DNA of 39,700 nt, taken from positions 1 to 39,700 of the forward strand of contig NZ_BRVP01000028.1 in the NCBI RefSeq assembly GCF_027924145.1, read 5' to 3'. Below, in pieces: positions 15,812 to 24,126 of this stretch. The stretch's first letter is position 1. Every line of letters starts with the position of its first letter. The notes beneath the pieces are model-generated. The model did no database searches, was not told the DNA's origin, and saw nothing but the letters and a program-made list of their open reading frames with translations. Source of the stretch: Neptunitalea chrysea (lineage in GTDB: Bacteria; Bacteroidota; Bacteroidia; Flavobacteriales; Flavobacteriaceae). Position numbers and translations under genes: made by a program.

Positions 15812-18286
15812 ATGAAACATTTATGTTTGTGCTTGTCCCTGTTTATAGGAGTATTGATTGGTTATGGACAGGAAACAGATACCATTCCAAGAAAACATAT
15901 AACAACTACACGTATTGCAAACCCGCCTGTAATAGATGGTAAATTAGATGATGCTGCCTGGGTAAATGCACCCATTGCTACTAATTTTATAGAGCGTAAA
16001 CCTGTTAATGGACTTTTAGCTCCGGATAGTTTAAAAACCGAAGTAAAGATAGTCTATGATAATTTAGGGATTTACTTCGGGGCTTTTATGAGAGATCCTG
16101 AGCCAGATAAAATTCAACGAGAACTTACGGAACGTGACAATATAGGAAACGATGATTTTTTCTTTATTCTTTTAAATGGATATAATGATCATCAACTTAG
16201 TTTGGAATTTATAGTAACTGCTGCGGGTGTGCAATGGGACTCTAAAATAACTAATAGTGGTGAAGATGATAGCTGGAATGCCGTGTGGTATAGCGATGTA
16301 TCTATAAACAACGATGGTTGGGTGGCTGAGGTGTTTATACCCTATTCTCAATTGCGTTTTCCAAAAAAGGAGGTGCAAACCTGGGGATTAAATATGGAGC
16401 GAGAGTTTAGAAGAGATCGTCGTCGTTTAAGTTGGTCACATATAGATAACACCAAGGGAGGCTTTTTGCTTTATGACGGGGTGTTGCATGGTATAGAAAA
16501 TGTAGAGACACCAACCCGATTGTCATTTCAGCCGTATGTGTCTACCTATGTAGCCGATTATGATGGGCAAAGCGAGGTTACAGTAAATGGTGGTTTAGAT
16601 TTAAAATATGGAATTAATGATGCGTTTACGCTGGATATGATTCTGATACCAGATTTTGGACAAGCTAAATTTGATGATAAAGTGCTTAACTTATCGGCGT
16701 TCGAAGTGCAATACGATGAGCAACGCCAGTTTTTTACAGAAGGTACCGAGTTATTTTCTAAAGGGAATTTATTTTACTCAAGACGGGTAGGAGGATCGCC
16801 TAGTGGTTATGTAACTCTTGGAGAAGATGAAGAAGTAATTGAAGACCCGTCAAGCGTAGACTTGATTAATGCAATGAAGGTTTCGGGAAGAACCGATAAA
16901 GGTTTGGGAATAGGGGTTTTTAATGCGGTAACCGAAAAAACAAAGGCAATTATAGAGAACACGCTTACCGGTGAACGAAGAGAAGAGGTGGTAGAGCCTT
17001 TGGCAAATTATAATGTGTTGGTGTTAGATCAGCGTTTTGGAAATAATAATTCGGTGTCGTTTGTTAATACAAATGTGACTCGTAATGGTGGTTTTAGAGA
17101 TGCCAATGCTACAGGAGCGTATTTAAGTTTGACCAATAAAAAGAATACTTTGAGCTATTGGGCGCAAGGAGAAGGTAGTTGGGTGTGGGATGAAGATACG
17201 AAGATAGGAGCAGAGAGTAGTTTAGGGGTGTCTAAAATTAATGGAAAGCACCGTGCTACTTTAGAAATGTCGATGAGAACCAAAGATTATGATATTAATG
17301 ATTTGGGATATTCTTCAACCACCAATTATGTTAATTATTATGGGTATTATGGGTATAGGTATTTGCAGCCAAAAGGGAAGTTGAACAATTTGTTTCTTAA
17401 TTTTAATTTGAATTATGAGCGAAGATTAGACCCTGATTTATACAGTAATTTTAGTTTTAATTTCAATTCGAGTTTTACTACAAAAGAATTTGTTACGTTT
17501 GGTGGCGGATTTGAAATTACACCTTTTGGAACCAACGATATTTACGAACCTCGTATAGATGGGAGGCATTTAGATGAGCCTTCATATTACAATCCGTGGG
17601 TTTGGATATCTACCGATTATCGTAAGAAGTTTGCTATGGATGCTACTTTTGATTGGTACATATACGATGCTAAAAACAGAAACAATATATCGGTTTACTT
17701 TACTCCTCGATATCGTTTTTCAGATAAATGGAAGTTGTATTTTGAAAACAACTATTATATAAACACTAATGATAGAGGGTATGTGAATTATGTAAACGAT
17801 AATATAGAGATAGGAGAGCGTAATCAGTTTACTGTAGAAACCTCTTTAGAGTCGCAATATATATTTAACAATACGATGTCGTTAAATTTAGCGTTCCGTC
17901 ATTACTATTCAGAAGTAGATTATGGAAGGTTCTTTACGTTGAATATTGATGGCAGTGTTTTACAGGACGGTGCCTATGATGTAAACCATGACGGTACGTA
18001 TAACAGTTGGAATATAGACCTAAGTTATTCGTGGTGGTTTGCCCCAGGTAGTCAGTTAACTTTTCTGTACCGAAACTCTATTGAAAGTTATGAAGAATTA
18101 GCTGGTCAAAGTCTTTCTGGTAATTTCGATACCTTGTTTAACCAACCGCAATCTAACACCTTTTCGGTGCGAGTAAGCTACTTTTTAGATTACAACCGTA
18201 TTAAAAATTGGTTCGGTTCAAATAACAGCCAGTCGTTTTATCATCAAGAGCGCAACAAAAAAACAGGAAAAACGGTAAGATCGTAA
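15812..18286 (+). CDS. DUF5916 outer-membrane protein with CBM9-like N-terminus
   Basis: 824 aa from the ATG at 15812; an in-frame TTG 12 nt earlier is less likely because the signal peptide MKHLCLCLSLFIGVLIGYGQ starts at the ATG. After the leader, residues about 30-220 look like the carbohydrate-binding family 9-like domain (PPVIDGKLDDAAW, then VKIVYDNLGIYFGAFMRDP). The remainder is a DUF5916 domain rich in aromatic strands typical of an outer-membrane barrel (ISVYFTPRYRFSDKWKLYFEN; LNLAFRHYYSEVDY). The substrate and function are not established. The gene stands alone, divergent from the NfeD pair. Confidence 0.85.
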   Translation: MKHLCLCLSLFIGVLIGYGQETDTIPRKHITTTRIANPPVIDGKLDDAAWVNAPIATNFIERKPVNGLLAPDSLKTEVKIVYDNLGIYFGAFMRDPEPDKIQRELTERDNIGNDDFFFILLNGYNDHQLSLEFIVTAAGVQWDSKITNSGEDDSWNAVWYSDVSINNDGWVAEVFIPYSQLRFPKKEVQTWGLNMEREFRRDRRRLSWSHIDNTKGGFLLYDGVLHGIENVETPTRLSFQPYVSTYVADYDGQSEVTVNGGLDLKYGINDAFTLDMILIPDFGQAKFDDKVLNLSAFEVQYDEQRQFFTEGTELFSKGNLFYSRRVGGSPSGYVTLGEDEEVIEDPSSVDLINAMKVSGRTDKGLGIGVFNAVTEKTKAIIENTLTGERREEVVEPLANYNVLVLDQRFGNNNSVSFVNTNVTRNGGFRDANATGAYLSLTNKKNTLSYWAQGEGSWVWDEDTKIGAESSLGVSKINGKHRATLEMSMRTKDYDINDLGYSSTTNYVNYYGYYGYRYLQPKGKLNNLFLNFNLNYERRLDPDLYSNFSFNFNSSFTTKEFVTFGGGFEITPFGTNDIYEPRIDGRHLDEPSYYNPWVWISTDYRKKFAMDATFDWYIYDAKNRNNISVYFTPRYRFSDKWKLYFENNYYINTNDRGYVNYVNDNIEIGERNQFTVETSLESQYIFNNTMSLNLAFRHYYSEVDYGRFFTLNIDGSVLQDGAYDVNHDGTYNSWNIDLSYSWWFAPGSQLTFLYRNSIESYEELAGQSLSGNFDTLFNQPQSNTFSVRVSYFLDYNRIKNWFGSNNSQSFYHQERNKKTGKTVRS

Positions 18287-18343
18287 TGGTTTTGTAACAG
18301 AAACTTTAATTTCCTATGGATAAATTAAAAGCAACTGCTACAT

Positions 18344-18375
18344 TTGTAATCAGGAAATTAAAACAGTTATTTTTG
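18344..18375 (+). promoter_or_regulatory. glyS promoter (TTG-N21-TATTTTTG)
   Basis: A -33 type TTG (18344-18346) lies 21 nt before TATTTTTG (18368-18375), within the 17-23 nt spacing known for Bacteroidota promoters. Only 4 nt separate the box from the glyS ATG at 18380, suggesting a leaderless message. Confidence 0.65.
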
Positions 18376-18379
18376 CGCT

Positions 18380-19930
18380 ATGGCAAATCAAGACGAACAA
18401 TTTAAGAAGGTTATATCTCATGCTAAGGAGTATGGATACATTTTTCAATCGAGTGAAATATATGACGGATTAAGCGCAATATACGATTACGGTCAGAATG
18501 GAGCCGAGCTTAAGAAAAACATCCGTGAGTATTGGTGGAAAGCAATGGTACAAATGCACGATAATATAGTAGGTATAGATGCTGCTATATTTATGCACCC
18601 AACTACTTGGAAAGCTTCGGGTCACGTAGATGCTTTTAACGATCCGTTGATTGATAATAAAGATTCTAAAAAAAGATATCGTGCCGATGTTTTGGTAGAA
18701 GATTATGTAGCCAAAATTGAAGCTAAAATAGATAAAGAAGTGGCTAAGGCAGCCAAGCGCTTTGGGGATGCTTTTGATAAGGAGCAATTTGTAGCGACCA
18801 ATCCTCGTGTGGTAAAATACCAAGAGGAGTGCAGTGCTATTTTAAAGCGCTTAGGACAGTCTTTAGAAAAAGAAGATTTGGCAGACGTTAAAGCGTTAAT
18901 TGAAGAGTTAGGTATTGCAGACCCTGATACAGGTTCTAAAAACTGGACCGATGTTAAGCAGTTTAACTTAATGTTTGGTACTAAGTTAGGAGCTTCTGCC
19001 GAGTCTGCTACCGATTTATATTTAAGACCGGAAACAGCTCAAGGGATTTTTGTAAACTTTCTGAATGTACAGAAAACCGGAAGAATGAAAATTCCTTTTG
19101 GTATTGCCCAAACAGGTAAAGCATTCCGTAACGAGATTATTGCACGTCAGTTTATTTTTAGAATGCGTGAGTTTGAACAAATGGAAATGCAATTTTTTAT
19201 TAAACCTGGTACGCAACAAGAGTGGTATGACTATTGGAAAAAAACGCGTTTAAAATGGCATTTATCATTAGGTTTAGGAACTGATAATTACCGTTTTCAT
19301 GACCACGAAAAATTAGCGCACTATGCAGATGCTGCTGCTGATATTGAATTTAAATTCCCATTTGGGTTTAAAGAATTGGAAGGAATTCATTCAAGAACCG
19401 ATTTCGATTTAAATCAGCATGAGCAATTCTCTGGTAAAAAATTACAGTATTTCGATCCGGAAGAAAGCAAGAGTTATGTGCCTTATGTGTTAGAAACGTC
19501 TATTGGTTTAGATCGTATGTTCTTAGCGGTATTCTCTAACTCATTAATGGAGGAAGATTTGGGAGATGGTAAAACAAGAACGGTATTAAAATTACCGGCG
19601 GTATTAGCGCCTACTAAAGCGGCTATACTTCCGTTAATTAAAAGGGATGGTTTACCAGAGCTTTCTCAGAAAATTATGAATGAGTTGAAATGGGATTTCA
19701 ATGTAACTTATGATGAGAAAGATGCAGTGGGAAGACGTTATAGAAGACAAGATGCTGCCGGTACACCATACTGTATTACAGTAGATCATCAGAGTTTAGA
19801 AGATAACACAGTTACCATACGTCATAGAGATTCTATGGAGCAAGAGCGTGTAGCTATAGACGATTTAAGAAGTCTTATTCTTAAAGAAGTAGATGTGCGT
19901 TACTGGTTGCAAAAGATGAATGACTTATAG
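18380..19930 (+). CDS. glyS: Glycine--tRNA ligase, alpha2 type
   Basis: Class II glycyl-tRNA synthetase of the single-chain dimeric type also found in eukaryotes and Gram-positives, not the alpha2beta2 type of E. coli. 516 aa. Visible motifs: GHVDAF (81-86), YLRPETAQG (214-222), motif 2 GKAFRNEI (246-253), EFEQMEMQFF, motif 3 with VLETSIGLDRMFLAVF, and a C-terminal anticodon-binding domain from about residue 410 (VLAPTKAAILPL to the end). The ATG lies just behind a promoter box. It is monocistronic, with a strong terminator 22 nt downstream. Confidence 0.95.
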   Translation: MANQDEQFKKVISHAKEYGYIFQSSEIYDGLSAIYDYGQNGAELKKNIREYWWKAMVQMHDNIVGIDAAIFMHPTTWKASGHVDAFNDPLIDNKDSKKRYRADVLVEDYVAKIEAKIDKEVAKAAKRFGDAFDKEQFVATNPRVVKYQEECSAILKRLGQSLEKEDLADVKALIEELGIADPDTGSKNWTDVKQFNLMFGTKLGASAESATDLYLRPETAQGIFVNFLNVQKTGRMKIPFGIAQTGKAFRNEIIARQFIFRMREFEQMEMQFFIKPGTQQEWYDYWKKTRLKWHLSLGLGTDNYRFHDHEKLAHYADAAADIEFKFPFGFKELEGIHSRTDFDLNQHEQFSGKKLQYFDPEESKSYVPYVLETSIGLDRMFLAVFSNSLMEEDLGDGKTRTVLKLPAVLAPTKAAILPLIKRDGLPELSQKIMNELKWDFNVTYDEKDAVGRRYRRQDAAGTPYCITVDHQSLEDNTVTIRHRDSMEQERVAIDDLRSLILKEVDVRYWLQKMNDL

Positions 19931-19951
19931 TGGTTATTAATCGTATATTAT

Positions 19952-19996
19952 AAAAAAAGAGTCGTATTGTAAATATTCAATACGACTCTTTTTTTT
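19952..19996 (+). terminator. Intrinsic terminator after glyS
   Basis: An 18-bp perfect inverted repeat (19952-19969 with 19978-19995), core GAGTCGTATTG, 8-nt loop, ending in eight Ts. Because the outer arms are A/T it could also act on the minus strand. Confidence 0.9.
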
Positions 19997-20261
19997 GTTT
20001 TTGTTAGTGTATTAAAAATTAAGTATCGATTCATCTGTTAGATTTAGTTTTGATAGGAGTTATAGGATGAGGTTATGAGAGTACTTTATAAAGGTAAGCA
20101 ATCAATTTCTATGGATTTTTTTTAAGTGTTTACTGCGCTGTAATTGCAGGCTTATCAGTGAGTGGTAATACTTTATAGGTGTTGTAAAGGAAGATGTAGT
20201 AAAGCAGGAGTAGCTTTAGGATTCAGGTTTTAAAAACAATCTAAAATAGTATAAAACAAAA
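19997..20261. other. Spacer between glyS and rng terminators, no gene seen
   Basis: 265 bp between two convergent terminators. Only very short frames occur on either strand, none with protein-like composition or a promoter box I can support. Confidence 0.55.
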
Positions 20262-20289
20262 AAGCCGCAATACAAAATGTATGCGGCTT
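20262..20289 (-). terminator. Intrinsic terminator after rng
   Basis: AAGCCGCA (20262-20269) pairs with TGCGGCTT (20282-20289). On the minus strand the hairpin is followed by TTTTTTGTTTT. It begins 6 nt after the rng stop. Confidence 0.88.
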
Positions 20290-20294
20290 CTCTG

Positions 20295-21863
20295 TTAATT
20301 TAAATAAGTTCCTGTTTTATCTTTAAAACGGTACTCTAAATACGTGTAAGCATCTCTAGGTAATATTTTAACCCATTTTTTGTGTTCTAAAAACCATTTA
20401 GAACGCACGGATGGAAAACCCTTTGTTAAGTAAGCTGCTACAAACGGGTGTGTGTTTAACACAATACCGTTAAGTTTCGGATTACTTGTAATAATTCTTT
20501 CTAAATCGGAAGTAATCTTATTAATAATTAGAATAGGAGCTTCAATTTCCCCATCTCCGTTGGGGTTCTCCTCTCTTGTCTTAATGTTACGTTCCGGTCT
20601 TACTCGTTGTCTTGTAATTTGTATCAGGCCAAATTTACTAGGAGGTAGTACTTTGTGTTTAGCCTTGTCCTCTTTCATTTCTTCTCTAAGGAAGTCATAA
20701 AGTTTTTTTCGGTTATCAGGTTTCCCCATATCAATGAAGTCAATTACAATAATACCACCCATATCACGTAATCGCAATTGACGTGCAATTTCAGAGGCGG
20801 CAATAAGATTAACTTCTAATGCGGTTTCTTCCTGAGTTTTGGCTTTGTTAGATCTGTTTCCACTGTTTACATCTATTACGTGAAGGGCTTCAGTATGTTC
20901 TATCACAAGATAGGCTCCTTTACTCATAGAAACAGTGCGTCCGAAAGAGGTCTTAATTTGTCTTTCTATTCCATATTTTTCAAAAACAGGAACATTAGAC
21001 TGATACAATTTTACAATTGATTCTTTTTGCGGTGCAATTTCATGCACATAATCTTTAATTTTAAAGTAAAGCTGTTCATCGTCTACATGAATACCGGTGA
21101 AGTCGTCGTTAAAAATGTCTCTTAAAAAAGAGGCTGCTCGGTTTACTTCACTAAGTACCTTAGACGGGTAGTTGGCTTTTACCATTTTTTTACACATCGT
21201 ATTCCATTTCTGCATAAGATTGTGTAAATCTTTGTCCAGTTCAGCAACTTTTCTGCCTTCTGCAACTGTACGAACAATAATACCGAACCCTTTTGGTTTA
21301 ATGCTTTGTACCAAACGCTTAAGACGATCTTTTTCGTCTCTACTTTCAATTTTCTGAGAAACCGAAATACGTTCAGAAAAAGGTACTAAAACAAGATATC
21401 TACCAGCTAAAGAAAGCTCAGAGCTAATTCTTGGGCCTTTTGTAGATATGGGTTCTTTTACTATTTGCACTAAAATAGACTGGTTGGCTTTTAACACATC
21501 AGTTATAAGTCCGTTCTTGTCTATTTCTTGCTCAAATGGGAAATCCTTAAAAGAATACTCTTTAAGTTTACCTGTGCTTACACGTTTTACAAATTTCAAA
21601 AGAGACAACAGTTTAGGGCCTAAGTCATGATAATGCAAAAATGCATCTTTCTCGTAGCCAACATTTACAAATGCGGCATTTAACCCCTGTACTGGTTTTC
21701 TAATTTTGGCAAGCATAATGTCGCCAACAGAAAAATCGTTACTCTCTTCGTCCTTTTGTAACTCAATTAATTTTCCATCCTTTAATAAGGCAAAATCAAT
21801 GTCAGAGGAACCGGATCTGACAATCAGTTCTTTCACTCTGAATGAATTTGTATCTATTTGCAT
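20295..21863 (-). CDS. rng: Ribonuclease G/E family endoribonuclease
   Basis: 522-aa endoribonuclease that processes rRNA precursors and degrades mRNA. It has an N-terminal S1 RNA-binding domain (about 45-135, VGDIMLAKIRKPVQGLNAAFVNVG), a 5'-sensor/RNase H-like region and a DNase I-like catalytic domain. The two metal-binding aspartates are D331 in HVIDVNSGN and D375 in IIVIDFIDM. The zinc-link CPxC motif that joins RNase E dimers is absent; the equivalent place reads ENPN (432-435). Without a long C-terminal scaffold it is RNase G-like. It is downstream of HU and the 30-aa basic gene, with its own terminator. Confidence 0.94.
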   Translation of the reverse strand: MQIDTNSFRVKELIVRSGSSDIDFALLKDGKLIELQKDEESNDFSVGDIMLAKIRKPVQGLNAAFVNVGYEKDAFLHYHDLGPKLLSLLKFVKRVSTGKLKEYSFKDFPFEQEIDKNGLITDVLKANQSILVQIVKEPISTKGPRISSELSLAGRYLVLVPFSERISVSQKIESRDEKDRLKRLVQSIKPKGFGIIVRTVAEGRKVAELDKDLHNLMQKWNTMCKKMVKANYPSKVLSEVNRAASFLRDIFNDDFTGIHVDDEQLYFKIKDYVHEIAPQKESIVKLYQSNVPVFEKYGIERQIKTSFGRTVSMSKGAYLVIEHTEALHVIDVNSGNRSNKAKTQEETALEVNLIAASEIARQLRLRDMGGIIVIDFIDMGKPDNRKKLYDFLREEMKEDKAKHKVLPPSKFGLIQITRQRVRPERNIKTREENPNGDGEIEAPILIINKITSDLERIITSNPKLNGIVLNTHPFVAAYLTKGFPSVRSKWFLEHKKWVKILPRDAYTYLEYRFKDKTGTYLN

Positions 21864-21978
21864 TGCAAATAGATGGATTAAACAAAATTTTCACAGGTAA
21901 CTCCCGTTAAAACCATATAATGGTTTCTATTTCAAAGAACAACTATTCTTTTAAACAGAAATAGTAGTTTGGTAACTA

Positions 21979-22071
21979 CTATTTCTTCTTCTTGTGACGG
22001 TTAGCTCTTGCTCTTTTCTTACGTTTGTGCGTAGCTACCTTATGTCTTTTTCTTTTTTTACCACTAGGCAT
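21979..22071 (-). CDS. 30-aa highly basic protein, probable ribosome-associated miniprotein
   Basis: ATG at 22071, stop TAG at 21979-21981. The product starts MPSGKKRKRHKVATHKRKK and ends RARANRHKKKK: 19 of 30 residues are lysine, arginine or histidine. The pattern resembles the short AURKAIP1/COX24 C-terminal family (mS38 of mitochondria and bS22 of actinobacteria), whose members sit on the small ribosomal subunit. That assignment is from memory of the pattern, not a search. It lies 31 nt after HU and 115 nt before rng on the same strand. It is easily missed because of its size. Confidence 0.75.
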   Translation of the reverse strand: MPSGKKRKRHKVATHKRKKRARANRHKKKK

Positions 22072-22102
22072 ACTTTAATATTTTATAGAATTAATACTTG
22101 AA

Positions 22103-22402
22103 TTATTTTTCTTCTTTAACTTCTACGTTAGATTTAACGCCCTCAACAAATACTTTTGCAGGTTTAAAAGCGGGAATGTTGTGAGAAGGAATTTTGATAG
22201 TAGTGTTTTTAGAAATATTTCTACCTGTTTTTTCAGCTCTTGTTTTAATTATAAAGCTTCCAAAACCTCTTAGGTAAACATTGTCTCCGTTTTCTAAGGA
22301 ATTTTTTACTTCTTCCATAAAGGCTTCTACAGTTTCCTGAACGTCTCCTTTTTCAATTCCCAATTTTTCTGAGATCTTCGCTACAATGTCTGCTTTCGTC
22401 AT
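22103..22402 (-). CDS. HU/IHF family DNA-binding protein
   Basis: 99 aa nucleoid protein that bends DNA. The N-terminal helices (MTKADIVAKISEKLGIEKGD...VEAFMEEVKNSL), the dimer core strand VYLRGFGSFIIKTR and the C-terminal IPAFKPAKVFVEGV are standard. At the arm tip, where most HU/IHF proteins have RNP, this one reads RNI (61-63), so the intercalating proline is replaced; IPSHNIP follows. A short acidic/basic tail (VEVKEEK) extends beyond the usual 90 residues. It has a good promoter at 22445-22477 and is divergent from mutY. Confidence 0.93.
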   Translation of the reverse strand: MTKADIVAKISEKLGIEKGDVQETVEAFMEEVKNSLENGDNVYLRGFGSFIIKTRAEKTGRNISKNTTIKIPSHNIPAFKPAKVFVEGVKSNVEVKEEK

Positions 22403-22444
22403 CTTTATTTATTCTTTTATAAATGTTTAAATTTTTAGGGGTTG

Positions 22445-22477
22445 CAAATATAAAAATTAATTAAACATAAATTGCAA
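22445..22477 (-). promoter_or_regulatory. HU promoter (TTG-N22-TATATTTG) with inverted repeat
   Basis: On the minus strand TTG (22477-22475) lies 22 nt before TATATTTG (22452-22445), matching the Bacteroidota consensus; the ATG is 42 nt beyond. GTTGCAAAT (22441-22449) and AATTGCAAC (22470-22478) form an 8/9 inverted repeat that overlaps both promoter elements, as an autoregulatory or repressor site might. Confidence 0.6.
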
Positions 22478-22510
22478 CCTAAATAATTAAAATTTAACCA
22501 ACTAAACTTT

Positions 22511-22518
22511 TATTTTTG
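22511..22518 (+). promoter_or_regulatory. Probable mutY promoter -7 box (TATTTTTG)
   Basis: TAnnTTTG match ending 17 nt before the mutY ATG at 22536. It supports that ATG rather than the in-frame TTG at 22530, although both lie downstream. No clear -33 TTG. Confidence 0.5.
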
Positions 22519-22535
22519 GCAATCATTTTTTGAAT

Positions 22536-23570
22536 ATGGAGTTTTCTAACTGTTTAATAGATTGGTATTTAAAGAATAAACGCGATTTACCATGGCGTAA
22601 AACTACCGATCCGTACAAAATATGGCTGTCTGAAATTATGCTGCAACAAACCCGCGTAGCTCAGGGTTTGCCTTATTATATTCGGTTTACAGAGCAATAT
22701 CCTGCGGTAGAAGATCTTGCAAATGCACATGAAGATGAGGTGCTAAAATTATGGCAAGGGTTGGGGTATTATTCCAGAGCTAGAAATTTACATGCTACGG
22801 CAAAAAAAGTTGCCTTTGAGTTAAATGGAAAATTCCCGGACACCTATAAAGAGTTGTTAAAATTAAAAGGAATTGGCGATTATACAGCAAGTGCTATTGC
22901 TTCTATAAGCTTTGGAGAAGGGCAACCAGTGGTAGATGGCAATGTATATAGAGTGTTGGCGAGGTATTTTGGGGTACATACATCTATTAATAGTAGTTTG
23001 GGTGTAAAATATTTTAAAGAACTGGCGCATGAGGTGAAGCATGAAAAACAGATAGCTATATATAATCAGGCTATTATGGAGTTTGGTGCTAACCAATGTA
23101 AACCGCAAAGTCCGGATTGTAAGGTGTGTCCTTTAAAGGGTAGTTGTGCTGCTTTGGCAAAAGATGAGGTGAAACTATTGCCTGTTAAAATAAAGAAAAC
23201 TAAGATTACCAAGCGTTACTTTAATTATATAGTGTTTGTAGATGTTAATGGCAATACGTTATTACAAAGAAGGACTAAAAAAGGAATATGGTATAATTTA
23301 TATGAGTTTCCGTTGATAGAAACCGTAACGCCTGTTAAAAACAAAAGCGTACTTTTGGAAGAATCCTATTTACAAGACCATCATGTAGTTAGTATGGAGT
23401 TGTTTCATAAAGGCGATATTATTCATAAATTATCGCATCAACACCTGTATACTAAATTTTGGATTGTACATTTGCACGGTAATTTGCCTAATGGTATTTC
23501 GTTTGCTAGGGTAAAAGAGTACGCGGTGCCTGTTTTGGTGGCGAATTTTATAGAAGAATTTGGTTTTTAA
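22536..23570 (+). CDS. mutY: A/G-specific adenine glycosylase MutY
   Basis: Removes adenine mispaired with 8-oxoguanine. 344 aa from the ATG at 22536. Catalytic residues are E33 (LSEIMLQQTR) and D134 (VVDGNVYRVL); the helix-hairpin-helix is LKGIGDYTASAIA (110-122). The [4Fe-4S] cluster cysteines C188, C195, C198 and C204 follow the expected C-X6-C-X2-C-X5-C pattern, so the protein is a client of the SUF system nearby. The C-terminal part (about 220-344) is the NUDIX-like domain that reads 8-oxoG. It starts the mutY-ssb-gldE-gldD run common in flavobacteria. Confidence 0.96.
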   Translation: MEFSNCLIDWYLKNKRDLPWRKTTDPYKIWLSEIMLQQTRVAQGLPYYIRFTEQYPAVEDLANAHEDEVLKLWQGLGYYSRARNLHATAKKVAFELNGKFPDTYKELLKLKGIGDYTASAIASISFGEGQPVVDGNVYRVLARYFGVHTSINSSLGVKYFKELAHEVKHEKQIAIYNQAIMEFGANQCKPQSPDCKVCPLKGSCAALAKDEVKLLPVKIKKTKITKRYFNYIVFVDVNGNTLLQRRTKKGIWYNLYEFPLIETVTPVKNKSVLLEESYLQDHHVVSMELFHKGDIIHKLSHQHLYTKFWIVHLHGNLPNGISFARVKEYAVPVLVANFIEEFGF

Positions 23571-23587
23571 AACTATCTTATTTTTAT

Positions 23588-23595
23588 TACATTTG
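23588..23595 (+). promoter_or_regulatory. Probable ssb promoter -7 box (TACATTTG)
   Basis: TAnnTTTG match 19 nt before the ssb ATG. A TTTG at 23559-23562 lies 25 nt upstream, slightly longer than the usual spacing. Confidence 0.5.
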
Positions 23596-23614
23596 AAATA
23601 ATTGAAGAAAATTT

Positions 23615-24100
23615 ATGAGTGGTACGCTAAATAAAGTAATGTTAATTGGGCATTTAGGAGACGATGTTAAAGTCACCTATTTTGAAGGAGGAAACTGTAT
23701 TGGACGTTTTCCGTTGGCAACAAACGAATCGTATGTCAACAGACAAACGGGTGAGCGTGTTACAAATACAGACTGGCATAATGTAGTAGTGCGTAATAAA
23801 GCTGCTGAAGTATGCGAGAAATATCTATCTAAAGGAGATAAGGTGTATGTAGAAGGTCGTTTAAAGAATAGACAATGGCAAGGAGAAGACGGAGTTACGC
23901 GTTATACTACTGAGGTTCATGTAAACGATTTTACTTTTTTAACAAACAAGAGCGATAGTGCGCAACCTTCTCAAGGTGGTGGGCAGTCGTCTTATAATCA
24001 ACCGTCATCACCGACGCAGCCAACACAACCAAAACAAGCAGCTCCGCAAGCAAGCAGTTTTGTTAATGAAGATGACGATGATGATGATTTGCCATTCTAA
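23615..24100 (+). CDS. ssb: Single-stranded DNA-binding protein
   Basis: 161 aa. The OB-fold occupies about residues 1-110 (NKVMLIGHLGDDVKV, the DWHNVVVRNKAAEVCEKYL stretch, and GDKVYVEGRLKNRQW). A flexible glutamine/proline/serine-rich linker follows (about 113-150), then the acidic tail ending DDDDDDLPF, the conserved protein-interaction tip that recruits RecO and other partners; recO is encoded 4 kb downstream. It lies 44 nt after mutY and 26 nt before gldE. Confidence 0.97.
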   Translation: MSGTLNKVMLIGHLGDDVKVTYFEGGNCIGRFPLATNESYVNRQTGERVTNTDWHNVVVRNKAAEVCEKYLSKGDKVYVEGRLKNRQWQGEDGVTRYTTEVHVNDFTFLTNKSDSAQPSQGGGQSSYNQPSSPTQPTQPKQAAPQASSFVNEDDDDDDLPF

Positions 24101-24126
24101 TCTAATGTCTAACTAATTTATCTGTC

